DNA of 6,134 nucleotides from Alphaproteobacteria bacterium (GCA_013298245.1 JAAFHD010000227.1:1-6134), one strand, 5' to 3'. Numbered from the stretch's first letter, positions 1 to 6,133 are shown. A program made the numbers and translations. Notes: generated by a model not told the origin, from the sequence alone.

Positions 1-777
1 GTCGCCATCATTGGGCATGTCGCCGGCGATGTTCGGGTGCGGCCAGTCGGTGCCCCAGAGCACGCGGTCGGGTGCGGCCGCGACCAGCGCCTGCGCGAAG
101 GGCACCGCATCACGAAACGGCGCGCCGGCCGACGAAACACGCTCGGCGCCGCAAATCTTCACCCAGGCGAGGGGGTTCTTCATCAGTTCCCGCAGCTGCG
201 CGAAGGGCCGCTGTTCCAGCCCCAGCTTCGCCTTCACGCGCCCCATATGGTCGATCACGAAGGGCACACGAATGGCGGCAATGCGTGGTGCCAATTCCAC
301 CACATCCTCCGCATCCAGATGCAGCACGACGTGCCAGCCCATGGGTTCGATCTGTGCCAGCACGCGCTCGAAAAACGCCATATCCGGCATGCCGCCGAGA
401 TGCCGCACGAAGTTGAAACGCACGCCGCGAATGCCGCCGGCATCGAGGCGTGCGAGTTCGCGATCGGTGATGCCGGGGTTCACCACGGCGACGCCACGCA
501 TCGCGCCACCGGCGCGCGCAATGCCATCCAGCGTGACCGCCATATCGCTGCCATGGCAGGACGCATGCACGATGACGGCGCGCTCGATGCCCAACGTGCG
601 GTGCAGCGCGACCAGCCCCTCATAGGGCGCATCGGGCGGCGTGTAGGCGCGGTCCGCAGCGTAGGGGAACACATCGCCGGGGCCGAAGATGTGGCAATGC
701 GCATCCACCGCACCAGGCGGCGGGCGCCAGCGCGGCGTGCGGGTATTGGGGTCGGGGCCTTTGCAGGTGGGGATCAT
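1..777 (-). CDS. LigI-like 2-pyrone-4,6-dicarboxylate lactonase (amidohydrolase family), 3' end cut by window edge
   Basis: The first 259 residues of a TIM-barrel amidohydrolase (COG3618); the family is about 290-300 long, so some 35 residues lie beyond the edge. LigI opens 2-pyrone-4,6-dicarboxylate to 4-oxalomesaconate in protocatechuate 4,5-cleavage. Matching marks are PPPGAVDAHCHIFGP (H27, H29), VIVHASCHGSD (71-78 region), GIRGVRFNF (R120), GWHVVLHLDAED, VIDHMGR (H177), R213, and WGTDWPHPN (D244, the LigI general base). Two LigI substrate-contact residues differ: the equivalents of R130 and Y156 are H126 and H153. The ATG at 777 shares one base with the receptor stop (TGATG) and has no ribosome site of its own, so translation is probably coupled. 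The protein is cytoplasmic. Another lactonase of this family (sugar lactones) is possible, but the HASCHGSD and WGTDWPHPN blocks favour LigI type. Together with the GalB-like gene it forms two consecutive pathway steps. Confidence 0.85.
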   Translation of the reverse strand, partial: MIPTCKGPDPNTRTPRWRPPPGAVDAHCHIFGPGDVFPYAADRAYTPPDAPYEGLVALHRTLGIERAVIVHASCHGSDMAVTLDGIARAGGAMRGVAVVNPGITDRELARLDAGGIRGVRFNFVRHLGGMPDMAFFERVLAQIEPMGWHVVLHLDAEDVVELAPRIAAIRVPFVIDHMGRVKAKLGLEQRPFAQLRELMKNPLAWVKICGAERVSSAGAPFRDAVPFAQALVAAAPDRVLWGTDWPHPNIAGDMPNDGD

Positions 778-1736
778 CAATCGACCGTGACGTTGGCGCG
801 GCGCACCAGCGCGCCCCAGCGGTCGCGCTCGGCGCGGATGAATGCGCCGAAGGATTCCGGCGTGCCTGGTGCGGGATCAGCGCCTTCGGATTCCAGGCGT
901 GGACGCAGGCGTTCGCCACGCAGCGCGCGCGTGCTTTCGGCGTTCAGGCGCGCGACGATTTCGGGCGGCGTGCCGGCGGGTGCGACCACGCCGTACCACT
1001 GCGTCGCGTCGAAGCCAGGCACGCCCTGTTCGGCAATTGTCGGCACGGTGGGTGCGGCGGAAGTGCGCGCCAGCGACGACACGCCCAGCGCCCGCAACGT
1101 GCCCGCGCGCACCGGCGGCAGCGCAGGCGGCCCACCCGTCATCGTCAGGTCGATCGTGCCGGCGATGAGGTCATTCATCATCGGCCCGGTGCCGCGATAC
1201 GGAATGTGTTCCATGCGCGTGCCCGTCGCCTCCTGGAAGGCCACCATGGCGATATGCGCAGCCGACCCATTGCCGCCCGAACCATAGGACAACCCGCCCG
1301 GACGCGCGCGCGCGGCGGCGATCAACTCCTGCACCGTCGTCGCCTGCATGCGCCGCGGATTGACGCAGAGGATGTTGGCCACAACCGCGGCCAGCACCAC
1401 CGGCGCGAAGGAAGTGACGGTGTCAAAGGACAGGTTGCGATACAGCGCCGGATTCACCGCCAGCGTCCCGATATGGCCCATCATCAGCGTGTAGCCATCG
1501 GCGGCCGCGCGCGCGGTTTGCTCTGTGCCCAGCGTGCCGCCGGCGCCGGGGCGGTTTTCCACCACGAAGGGCTGGCCCAACGCCTCCTGCAATTCGGCGG
1601 AGAGCGCGCGGGCCAGGATGTCGGTCGTGCCACCGGGCGTGAAAGGCACGATCATGCGCACCGGCCGGTCCGGCCAGCGCGGCTGCGCAAGTGCTGGTGT
1701 TGCGAGAAGAAGCGGCAAGGCGCGGCGGGGGATCAT
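777..1736 (-). CDS. Bug/TctC-family tripartite tricarboxylate transporter solute receptor (second copy)
   Basis: A 319-residue periplasmic Bug/TctC receptor. The signal peptide is short (MIPRRALPLLLATPALA, cleavage after A17) and is followed by the family start RWPDRPVRMIVPF and the ligand-loop motif PGGTTDILARAL at 34-45. Further marks are QPFVVENRPGAGGTLGTE, ADGYTLMMG, IPYRGTGPMMNDLIAGTID and VPTIAEQGVPGFDATQWYGVVAPAGTPPEIV. The ATG at 1736 is chosen because it begins the signal peptide and lies 23 bases after the previous stop; a longer frame to 2063 would overlap the first Bug gene and lacks a signal. The ribosome site is weak (GAAAG only), so translation may depend on the gene before it. 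Its stop overlaps the lactonase start by one base (TGATG). It is clearly divergent from the first copy, so the pair is not a recent tandem duplication and the two may bind different ligands. Confidence 0.93.
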   Translation of the reverse strand: MIPRRALPLLLATPALAQPRWPDRPVRMIVPFTPGGTTDILARALSAELQEALGQPFVVENRPGAGGTLGTEQTARAAADGYTLMMGHIGTLAVNPALYRNLSFDTVTSFAPVVLAAVVANILCVNPRRMQATTVQELIAAARARPGGLSYGSGGNGSAAHIAMVAFQEATGTRMEHIPYRGTGPMMNDLIAGTIDLTMTGGPPALPPVRAGTLRALGVSSLARTSAAPTVPTIAEQGVPGFDATQWYGVVAPAGTPPEIVARLNAESTRALRGERLRPRLESEGADPAPGTPESFGAFIRAERDRWGALVRRANVTVD

Positions 1737-1759
1737 GATCGTGCTTTCGGCGGTTGGGT

Positions 1760-2722
1760 TCAGGTGACGCGGATGTTGCGACTGCGGATGATGTCGCGCA
1801 GCTTCGCGTTCTCGGCCGCCAGATAAGCGGGCCAGGCGGCCAGCGGTTGTGCCTGCGGCGTGACGGCCAGCGCCTCCAGGCGCGGCTGCACATCCGCTGC
1901 GCGCAGTGCGGCCGTGCAGGCTTCGTTCAGGCGGCGCAGGATAGGCTCCGGCGTGCCGGCGGGTGCGAGCATGGCCACGTGTTCCTCCACGCCCACCTGC
2001 GGGAAGCCCTGTTCGGCGAAGGTCGGAACAGCGGGCGCGAGCGGGCTGCGCGCCGGCTGGCACACACCAATCGCCTTCAACTCGCCCGAACGGATGAAGC
2101 CCATCACCGAGGCCGCGGGCATGAACACCATGCCCACCTCGCGCTGGATCACCGCCTGCACGGCCGGCCCGCCGCCGCGATAGCCGACTTCGAGAACTTC
2201 GATATTCGCCGCCTGCAGGAATTGTTCGGTGGCCAGATGCGACGTCGCGCCCACCGACGCATTGGCATAGCTGTGCTGCCCGCCGCGCCGCACCAGTGCG
2301 ACGTAATCGGCCACGCTGTTCACCGGGCTGTCGCGGTGCACCAGCATGAACATCGGCATCGACACCAACAGGCCCACGCCCGCGAAGGCCTGGCCCACAT
2401 CGAAGCCGAGATTGTAGAGATGCGGCGCAGCCGCATAGGTGCTGTTGGGCGTGACCACGACGTTGTAGCCATTCGGCGCCAGGCGCGCGGCATAGGTCAG
2501 CCCGATCGTGCCATTCGCACCGACGCGATTATCCACGACGAAAGGCTGGCCGAGATCGGTCGCCAACCGTGCCGTCAGCACGCGCGTGAACGTGTCGGTC
2601 GGCCCGCCCGGCCCCCAGGGCACGACGACGTTGACGGGGCGGTTCGGGAAGACCTCTTGCGCGCTGGCCAGCGCGGGGAGGGCCAGGCCAGCACCAAGTG
2701 CTGTGCGGCGGGTGATGGTCAT
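1760..2722 (-). CDS. Bug/TctC-family tripartite tricarboxylate transporter solute receptor (first copy)
   Basis: A 320-residue extracytoplasmic solute receptor of the Bug/TctC family, which captures carboxylates in the periplasm for TctAB-type transporters. The signal peptide runs to about A21 (ALASA then QEVFPNRPV) and starts with TRRTALGAG, a twin-arginine-like motif. Family marks are PVNVVVPWGPGGPTD at 29-43, QPFVVDNRVGANGTIG, GYRGGGPAVQAVI, and VPTFAEQGFPQVGVEEHVAMLAPAGTP. The length is normal for the family. AGGAGG 5 bases before the ATG fixes the start; the frame stays open far upstream through the neighbouring gene, but that is a high-GC artefact. The 20-base gap to the gene before and 23-base gap to the gene after place it in the operon. 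No TctA or TctB gene is visible. The ligand is probably an aromatic or dicarboxylic acid (inference from context). Confidence 0.93.
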   Translation of the reverse strand: MTITRRTALGAGLALPALASAQEVFPNRPVNVVVPWGPGGPTDTFTRVLTARLATDLGQPFVVDNRVGANGTIGLTYAARLAPNGYNVVVTPNSTYAAAPHLYNLGFDVGQAFAGVGLLVSMPMFMLVHRDSPVNSVADYVALVRRGGQHSYANASVGATSHLATEQFLQAANIEVLEVGYRGGGPAVQAVIQREVGMVFMPAASVMGFIRSGELKAIGVCQPARSPLAPAVPTFAEQGFPQVGVEEHVAMLAPAGTPEPILRRLNEACTAALRAADVQPRLEALAVTPQAQPLAAWPAYLAAENAKLRDIIRSRNIRVT

Positions 2723-2727
2723 GCGTT

Positions 2728-2733
2728 CCTCCT
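2728..2733 (-). promoter_or_regulatory. Strong ribosome binding site of the first Bug receptor
   Basis: AGGAGG on the minus strand, 5 bases before the ATG at 2722, preceded by an A-rich stretch (ACAAAAAACAGG) that fills most of the short gap after the previous stop. It is the best ribosome site in the window, which fits a periplasmic receptor made in excess over the enzymes. Confidence 0.75.
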
Positions 2734-2742
2734 GTTTTTTGT

Positions 2743-3564
2743 TCACGCGAAGCTGTCCGGTGTGCCGGCCCAGATCTCTTGCAGTGTCAGCGGGCGGTCG
2801 ATCAAGCCCTGTTCGGCGCAGAAGCGGCTGGCGAGTTTCAGTGCCGCGTTCAGTGCGGCGCGTGGGCGTGGCGCGACGCCGGCAGCGGCGAGTGCTGCGA
2901 CAACACGCTGCATCTCGGCCGGGGCCACATCCGCGCGCGCGACCAGCAGATGGTTCACCGGCGCGAAGCCGTAATCGGCCAGGAATTGCCGGCCGGCCGC
3001 GGCGGGGTCGGCGAAGACGGTTTTCAGCGTGGCATCCGCGGGCGTTTCCATCCCGAAGATCGCCGCATCCAGCGCGCCCTCGCGCAGCATGGTTTCCAGC
3101 GCAGCACCGGCAGGCGCGCGCTGCGCCCAAGGCGGGTCGAGATATTCGGCGACATGCGCATCCTCGAAGGTGAACCAGCGGATCGCGTCCTGCTTCACGC
3201 CGTAGCGATCGGCGATCACGCCGCGCAGCCACATGCCCGTGGTCTGGGAGTACGCGCGCACGCCGACGCGCTTGCCGGCCAGGTCCGCGGGGCCATGGAT
3301 GCCGGCATCGACGCGGCAGATCAGCGCGGCTTCCTGGTAGCGTTCGGCCAACACCACGGGCAGCAGCACCACCGGCTTGCCATGCGCGCGCGCCATCAGG
3401 AACGTCGCGATGGCCATCTCCGACATCGCGTAGCGGCCCTCGCGCACCATCTGCGCGAAGGCCTTCGTGATGGGTTGTACGGACGGCAATTCCAGCCCTG
3501 CGGGCGGCGCGGCGCAAAAGCCTTCCGTCAGTTTCGTGCGGCCGATGGCCAGGTCCAGCGTCAT
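2743..3564 (-). CDS. PBP2-fold protein, 4,5-dihydroxyphthalate decarboxylase-like, cytoplasmic
   Basis: A 273-residue protein with the type 2 periplasmic-binding-protein fold. It resembles 4,5-dihydroxyphthalate decarboxylase (Pht5), which turns 4,5-dihydroxyphthalate into protocatechuate, more than transport receptors. Shared marks are SEMAIATFL (48-56), DLAGKRVGV (94-102), the stretch Y105 to G115 with W112 and R114 (as in MTAxVWxRGIL of Pht5), DRYGV, and near the end EQGLIDRPLTLQEIWA followed by PDSF. There is no signal peptide, although binding proteins of this fold normally need one; this favours a cytoplasmic enzyme. From memory, Pht5 is about 330 residues, so this copy is roughly 55 shorter, mostly in the middle. 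Its ATG overlaps the galB stop by 4 bases (ATGA). It lies 20 bases before the first Bug receptor. An alternative is a ligand-binding or NMT1/ABC-type protein of unknown role. Fold is confident; decarboxylase activity is only suggested. Confidence 0.72.
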   Translation of the reverse strand: MTLDLAIGRTKLTEGFCAAPPAGLELPSVQPITKAFAQMVREGRYAMSEMAIATFLMARAHGKPVVLLPVVLAERYQEAALICRVDAGIHGPADLAGKRVGVRAYSQTTGMWLRGVIADRYGVKQDAIRWFTFEDAHVAEYLDPPWAQRAPAGAALETMLREGALDAAIFGMETPADATLKTVFADPAAAGRQFLADYGFAPVNHLLVARADVAPAEMQRVVAALAAAGVAPRPRAALNAALKLASRFCAEQGLIDRPLTLQEIWAGTPDSFA

Positions 3565-4277
3565 GCCAGGGTTTCCACCACATGCGGGAAGACGGCCTGG
3601 TAGCCCTCGCCATACTTGATGGATTTATCGGAGTTGCGCGCACCCTGCGCGCCGCGCTGCAGCGCCACCCGGGTGTAGTATTCCCACAGGTGTTCCTGGC
3701 CTGCCATCGCCTCGATCGCCGCGCGCTTTTTCTCCCACACCGGGGAGATATCCAGCAGCACATCGGGCTTCCAGTTGCACTGCTCCGGCTGGTGCGGTTC
3801 GAACAGGAAGACCGGCGGCGCGCCCAGCACCTTCTGGTGCGGGTTGTGGCCATGCGCTTGCGCGGTGATGCGGGCGTGCTGCGCGAAATCCGTCACCGCC
3901 GGGTGGTCGTGGTTGTAGATGTCCTCCTTGCTGTGCGTGAGGACGAATTTCGGATGGATCGCGCGGTACAAATCCACCAGGCGATAGAAGGCGGCCTCGC
4001 TGAGATTGATCGGGTAGTCGCCCAGATCCCAGAACTGGATATCGTGCACGCCGAGGAACCCGGCGGCGGTTTTCGCCTCGGCCTCGCGCGCTTCCTTCAC
4101 GCGTTCCATGGTCATGCCCGGCAGGCGCCAGAGCTTCGCGGATTCACCGCGTTCGCCGTACGACAAGCACACCACCGTCACCTGCCAGCCTTGCGCTGCG
4201 TGGAGTGCGATGGCGCCACCGGCGCGCCAGACGAAATCGGCGGAATGGGCGGAAACGACGAGGGCGGTCTTGGTCAT
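3561..4277 (-). CDS. galB: 4-oxalomesaconate hydratase, GalB type (PIG-L/LmbE-fold metalloenzyme)
   Basis: A 238-residue PIG-L/LmbE-fold protein. GalB of Pseudomonas putida, a Zn-dependent hydratase of this fold, adds water to 4-oxalomesaconate to give 4-carboxy-4-hydroxy-2-oxoadipate in gallate breakdown. The sequence follows the GalB pattern closely: VVSAHSADFVWRAGGAIALH at the N-terminus (metal-binding His11 and Asp14, the family's AHxDD motif in its AHxAD form), LSYGERGESAKLW at 38-50, LGDYP at 85-89, the His-rich YNHDHP at 121-126, APPV and FEPHQPEQCNWKPD in the middle, and MAGQEHLWEYYTRVALQRG near the end. It has no signal peptide, so it is cytoplasmic. AGGA lies 5 bases before the ATG and overlaps the TAG stop of the esterase, 7 bases upstream. 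Its pairing with a LigI-like lactonase in the same operon fits, because LigI makes 4-oxalomesaconate. A related PIG-L deacetylase is the alternative, less likely given these GalB-specific blocks. Confidence 0.88.
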   Translation of the reverse strand: MTKTALVVSAHSADFVWRAGGAIALHAAQGWQVTVVCLSYGERGESAKLWRLPGMTMERVKEAREAEAKTAAGFLGVHDIQFWDLGDYPINLSEAAFYRLVDLYRAIHPKFVLTHSKEDIYNHDHPAVTDFAQHARITAQAHGHNPHQKVLGAPPVFLFEPHQPEQCNWKPDVLLDISPVWEKKRAAIEAMAGQEHLWEYYTRVALQRGAQGARNSDKSIKYGEGYQAVFPHVVETLA

Positions 4278-4284
4278 GATGGTC

Positions 4285-5163
4285 CTATCGCAGGGTCAGG
4301 ATGGCGTTGGAAAGCTCGGTATCAGCGCTGCCGAAACCGAAGACGGGAGAGACATGGTTATGGCCGCGCAGCAGCATGTGCCGGGCGCGCATGCGCTCGG
4401 GCAGAAGCGCGCCTTGCGCGTGGAAGGGTGCGGGGTCGAATTCGGCATTGGCGGTGACCATGGGGATGGTCAGGCGCGTGAGGCCGGGCAGTGCGGAGCG
4501 TGCGCGCAGCAGTGCTTCGTCATTGCCGTAGTAGCTGCGCGCGGTGGGGCCTGCGGGGTAGCTTGCGGCGTCGTAGACGCCAGAGACCAGCACTCCAGCG
4601 GCCACGCCAGGTGCTGCCGCATTGGCCGCAAGGTAGTCCGCGACATGCGCCGCGCCCGCTGACTGCCCGAACAGGATGATGCGCGCGGGATCACCGCCAT
4701 GCGCCGCGATATTCGCGCGCACCCAGGCGAGGGCTGCGGTGATGTCCTCGATCACCGCGGGGAAGGGATGCGCGGGCGCAAGCCGATAGGTGATGGTCAC
4801 GCCCACCATGTCGTTGCGCGCGGCCCAGCCGCCGATGTTCTGGTAGAAATGCACGCCGGCGCGCGCCTTGTCGCCGCCCACGAAACCGCCGCCATGCACG
4901 AAGACCAGCACGGGGCGCGCGCCCGGGCCGGGGCTGAACACGTCAAGCCGGTTGCGCGGGTCCGGGCCGTATTGCGCATCGCGCAGCGTGGGGGCTGCGG
5001 GCGGCATCAGCGGTGCGAAGGCGGCGGCCGTGCGGTTGAAGGGTTCGGGGCCCATCGCGGTGCCGGTGTCGCGCAGCACCTGCTGCACTTCCGGCGGCAG
5101 CGCGGAGACCTGCGCGATGGCCGGCGTTGCGGCGCAGAGCAAGGCGGCGAGAAGGCGCTTCAT
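4285..5163 (-). CDS. Exported alpha/beta-hydrolase esterase (HGGG / GxSxG, BD-FAE-like)
   Basis: A 292-residue alpha/beta hydrolase. The N-terminus (MKRLLAALLCAATPAIA, likely cleaved after A17) is a Sec signal peptide, so the enzyme probably works in the periplasm or outside. The oxyanion-hole motif HGGG is at 90-93, the nucleophile elbow GQSAG at 166-170 (S168), the likely acid is D243 (AEFDP) and the likely base His lies in GHNHVS (H268 or H270). This places it with carboxylesterases of the HSL / feruloyl-esterase-like type. The ATG at 5163 is used because GGAGGA precedes it by 6 bases and the signal peptide begins there; an in-frame upstream ATG at 5277 would add 38 residues without character and overlap the dioxygenase. 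The start overlaps the dioxygenase stop (ATGA). By context it may cleave an ester of an aromatic acid (inference). The ester substrate cannot be read from sequence. Confidence 0.87.
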   Translation of the reverse strand: MKRLLAALLCAATPAIAQVSALPPEVQQVLRDTGTAMGPEPFNRTAAAFAPLMPPAAPTLRDAQYGPDPRNRLDVFSPGPGARPVLVFVHGGGFVGGDKARAGVHFYQNIGGWAARNDMVGVTITYRLAPAHPFPAVIEDITAALAWVRANIAAHGGDPARIILFGQSAGAAHVADYLAANAAAPGVAAGVLVSGVYDAASYPAGPTARSYYGNDEALLRARSALPGLTRLTIPMVTANAEFDPAPFHAQGALLPERMRARHMLLRGHNHVSPVFGFGSADTELSNAILTLR

Positions 5164-6122
5164 GCGTGGTCCTCCGGCAGCGGCGGCGTGCCGTGCTTGT
5201 GGAAACTCTCGATGGTCTTCAGGCCCCAGGCCTGGCCCATTTTGCGCTCGGTTTCGGTCCAGGTGATGGTGCGCCAATCGGGCGCCAGCACCAGGCGCGC
5301 GCCGGCATTGGCGACTTCCACGCGATTGCCGCCAGGCTCGTACACGTACAGGAAGAAGGTCTGCTGCACGGCGTGCTTGTGCGGGCCGGTTTCGATATGC
5401 ACACCGGCTTCGAGGAAGATGTCGGCGGCGCGCAGAATCTCCTCGCGGCTATCGAGCGCGAAGGTGACGTGGTGGAAGCGGCCCGGCACACCATGCGCTT
5501 CCTTGGTGAAGGCGAAATCGTAGCTCTTGTTGGTGGCGGTCAGCCACATGCCGGCCTCTTCGCCGCTGTCGAGTTCGATGCGTTCGGTGCAGCGCAGGCC
5601 GAGTGTGGCTTCGAAGAATTCGCGGCAGGCGCGGACATCGACGGCCAGGCAGTTGAAGTGATCCAAGCGGCGCACATTCACCCCGCGAGCGGGGAAGCGC
5701 TGCGCCTGGTTTTTCAGCGCAGGCCGCAGTGCGGGCGGTGCGTCGTACCACTCGCTCTCGTAGTAGAGTTCGAAGGTGTGCCCATCCGGGTCGCGGAAGC
5801 GCCAGCCGGTGCCATGGCCGAAATTGTCTTCGTGCGGCGTGACCTCCGCACCCCGCGCACGCAAGGCCGCCACGCGCCGCGCCAAGGCCTGCGGGCTGCG
5901 CGCGCGCATCGCCGCATGGCCCAGGCCCGAGGTGTGCGACGCGGTCAGTTGCAGCGAATAACGTTCATAGTCGTCGAAGCCGCGCAGGAAGACGCTGTCG
6001 CCCTGGCGCCCGGCCTCGGTCATGCCCATCACATCCACGAAGAATGCGAGCGATTCCTCAGGTTTCGGCGTCAGCAGCTCGACATGGCCCAGATGGGCGA
6101 TGTCCATGCAGGGTTCATCCAT
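5160..6122 (-). CDS. Type I extradiol ring-cleavage dioxygenase (VOC family), homoprotocatechuate/catechol 2,3-dioxygenase-like
   Basis: A 320-residue protein with two vicinal-oxygen-chelate repeats (about residues 8-125 and 150-275), the usual length for a type I extradiol dioxygenase, a cytoplasmic Fe(II) (sometimes Mn(II)) enzyme that splits a catechol ring beside its two hydroxyls. The metal triad is visible: H155 (LDHFNCLAV), H218 (GRFHHVTF) and E269 (GGNRVEV). Active-site H250 and Y259 are also present at the expected 19 and 10 residues before the Glu. The C-terminal tail (TITW...MGQAWG) resembles homoprotocatechuate 2,3-dioxygenase. Two departures: the second-sphere catalytic His (H200 there, H199 in XylE) aligns with Y201, and the substrate-binding Arg (R243) aligns with T245. 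The first ATG is chosen because GGAGAG lies 5 bases upstream; a second ATG at 6107 has no good ribosome site. It is the first gene of the run visible here and its stop overlaps the next start by 4 bases. Family is sure; substrate is unknown. Confidence 0.88.
   Translation of the reverse strand: MDEPCMDIAHLGHVELLTPKPEESLAFFVDVMGMTEAGRQGDSVFLRGFDDYERYSLQLTASHTSGLGHAAMRARSPQALARRVAALRARGAEVTPHEDNFGHGTGWRFRDPDGHTFELYYESEWYDAPPALRPALKNQAQRFPARGVNVRRLDHFNCLAVDVRACREFFEATLGLRCTERIELDSGEEAGMWLTATNKSYDFAFTKEAHGVPGRFHHVTFALDSREEILRAADIFLEAGVHIETGPHKHAVQQTFFLYVYEPGGNRVEVANAGARLVLAPDWRTITWTETERKMGQAWGLKTIESFHKHGTPPLPEDHA
5170..5175 (-). promoter_or_regulatory. Ribosome binding site of the esterase gene
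   Basis: GGAGGA on the minus strand, 6 bases before the ATG at 5163 and inside the last codons of the dioxygenase gene. It supports the short start that begins directly with the signal peptide. Confidence 0.65.
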
Positions 6123-6127
6123 GGCGT

Positions 6128-6133
6128 CTCTCC
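6128..6133 (-). promoter_or_regulatory. Ribosome binding site of the extradiol dioxygenase gene
   Basis: GGAGAG on the minus strand, 5 bases before the ATG at 6122. It decides the start in favour of 6122 over the in-frame ATG at 6107, which has no comparable site. The promoter itself is not in the window, because only 12 bases remain to the right of the start codon. Confidence 0.6.

Noticed and set aside
37..1287. Plus-strand open frame of 416 codons
   Set aside because: It lies opposite the LigI-like and second Bug genes, its translation is Arg/His/Ala-rich with no recognisable domain, and it is explained by strong third-position GC of the minus-strand genes.
1280..1320. Repeats of GCGC (for example around 1300-1320 and 2930-2940) as possible repeat elements
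   Set aside because: They fall inside coding frames and encode ordinary Ala/Arg-rich stretches; there is no regular spacing or unit as in a CRISPR or REP array.
777..2063. Longer 428-residue version of the second Bug receptor
   Set aside because: The extra N-terminal part overlaps the first Bug gene in another frame and would bury the signal peptide; the ATG at 1736 is the natural start.
2723..2742. Terminator or internal promoter in the gap with a run of six T on the plus strand
   Set aside because: The gap is only 20 bases, has no stem before the run, and reads on the coding strand as an A-rich leader to a strong ribosome site.
1754..2974. Plus-strand open frame of 406 codons
   Set aside because: It is antisense to the first Bug gene and part of the PBP2-fold gene, with low-complexity His/Arg-rich translation and no family motif, so it is a GC shadow.
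1760..3853. Possible 697-residue fusion on the minus strand ending in the first Bug receptor
   Set aside because: The upstream part is the out-of-frame reading of the PBP2-fold and galB genes. The receptor has its own signal peptide and a strong AGGAGG site at its ATG, so the long frame is only a lack of stops in GC-rich DNA.
2779..4457. Plus-strand open frames at 2779-3603 and 3582-4457
   Set aside because: They are antisense to the PBP2-fold and galB genes, which carry clear family motifs on the minus strand.
4699..5523. Plus-strand open frame of 274 codons
   Set aside because: It is antisense to the esterase and dioxygenase genes, spans their junction, and has no recognisable protein features.
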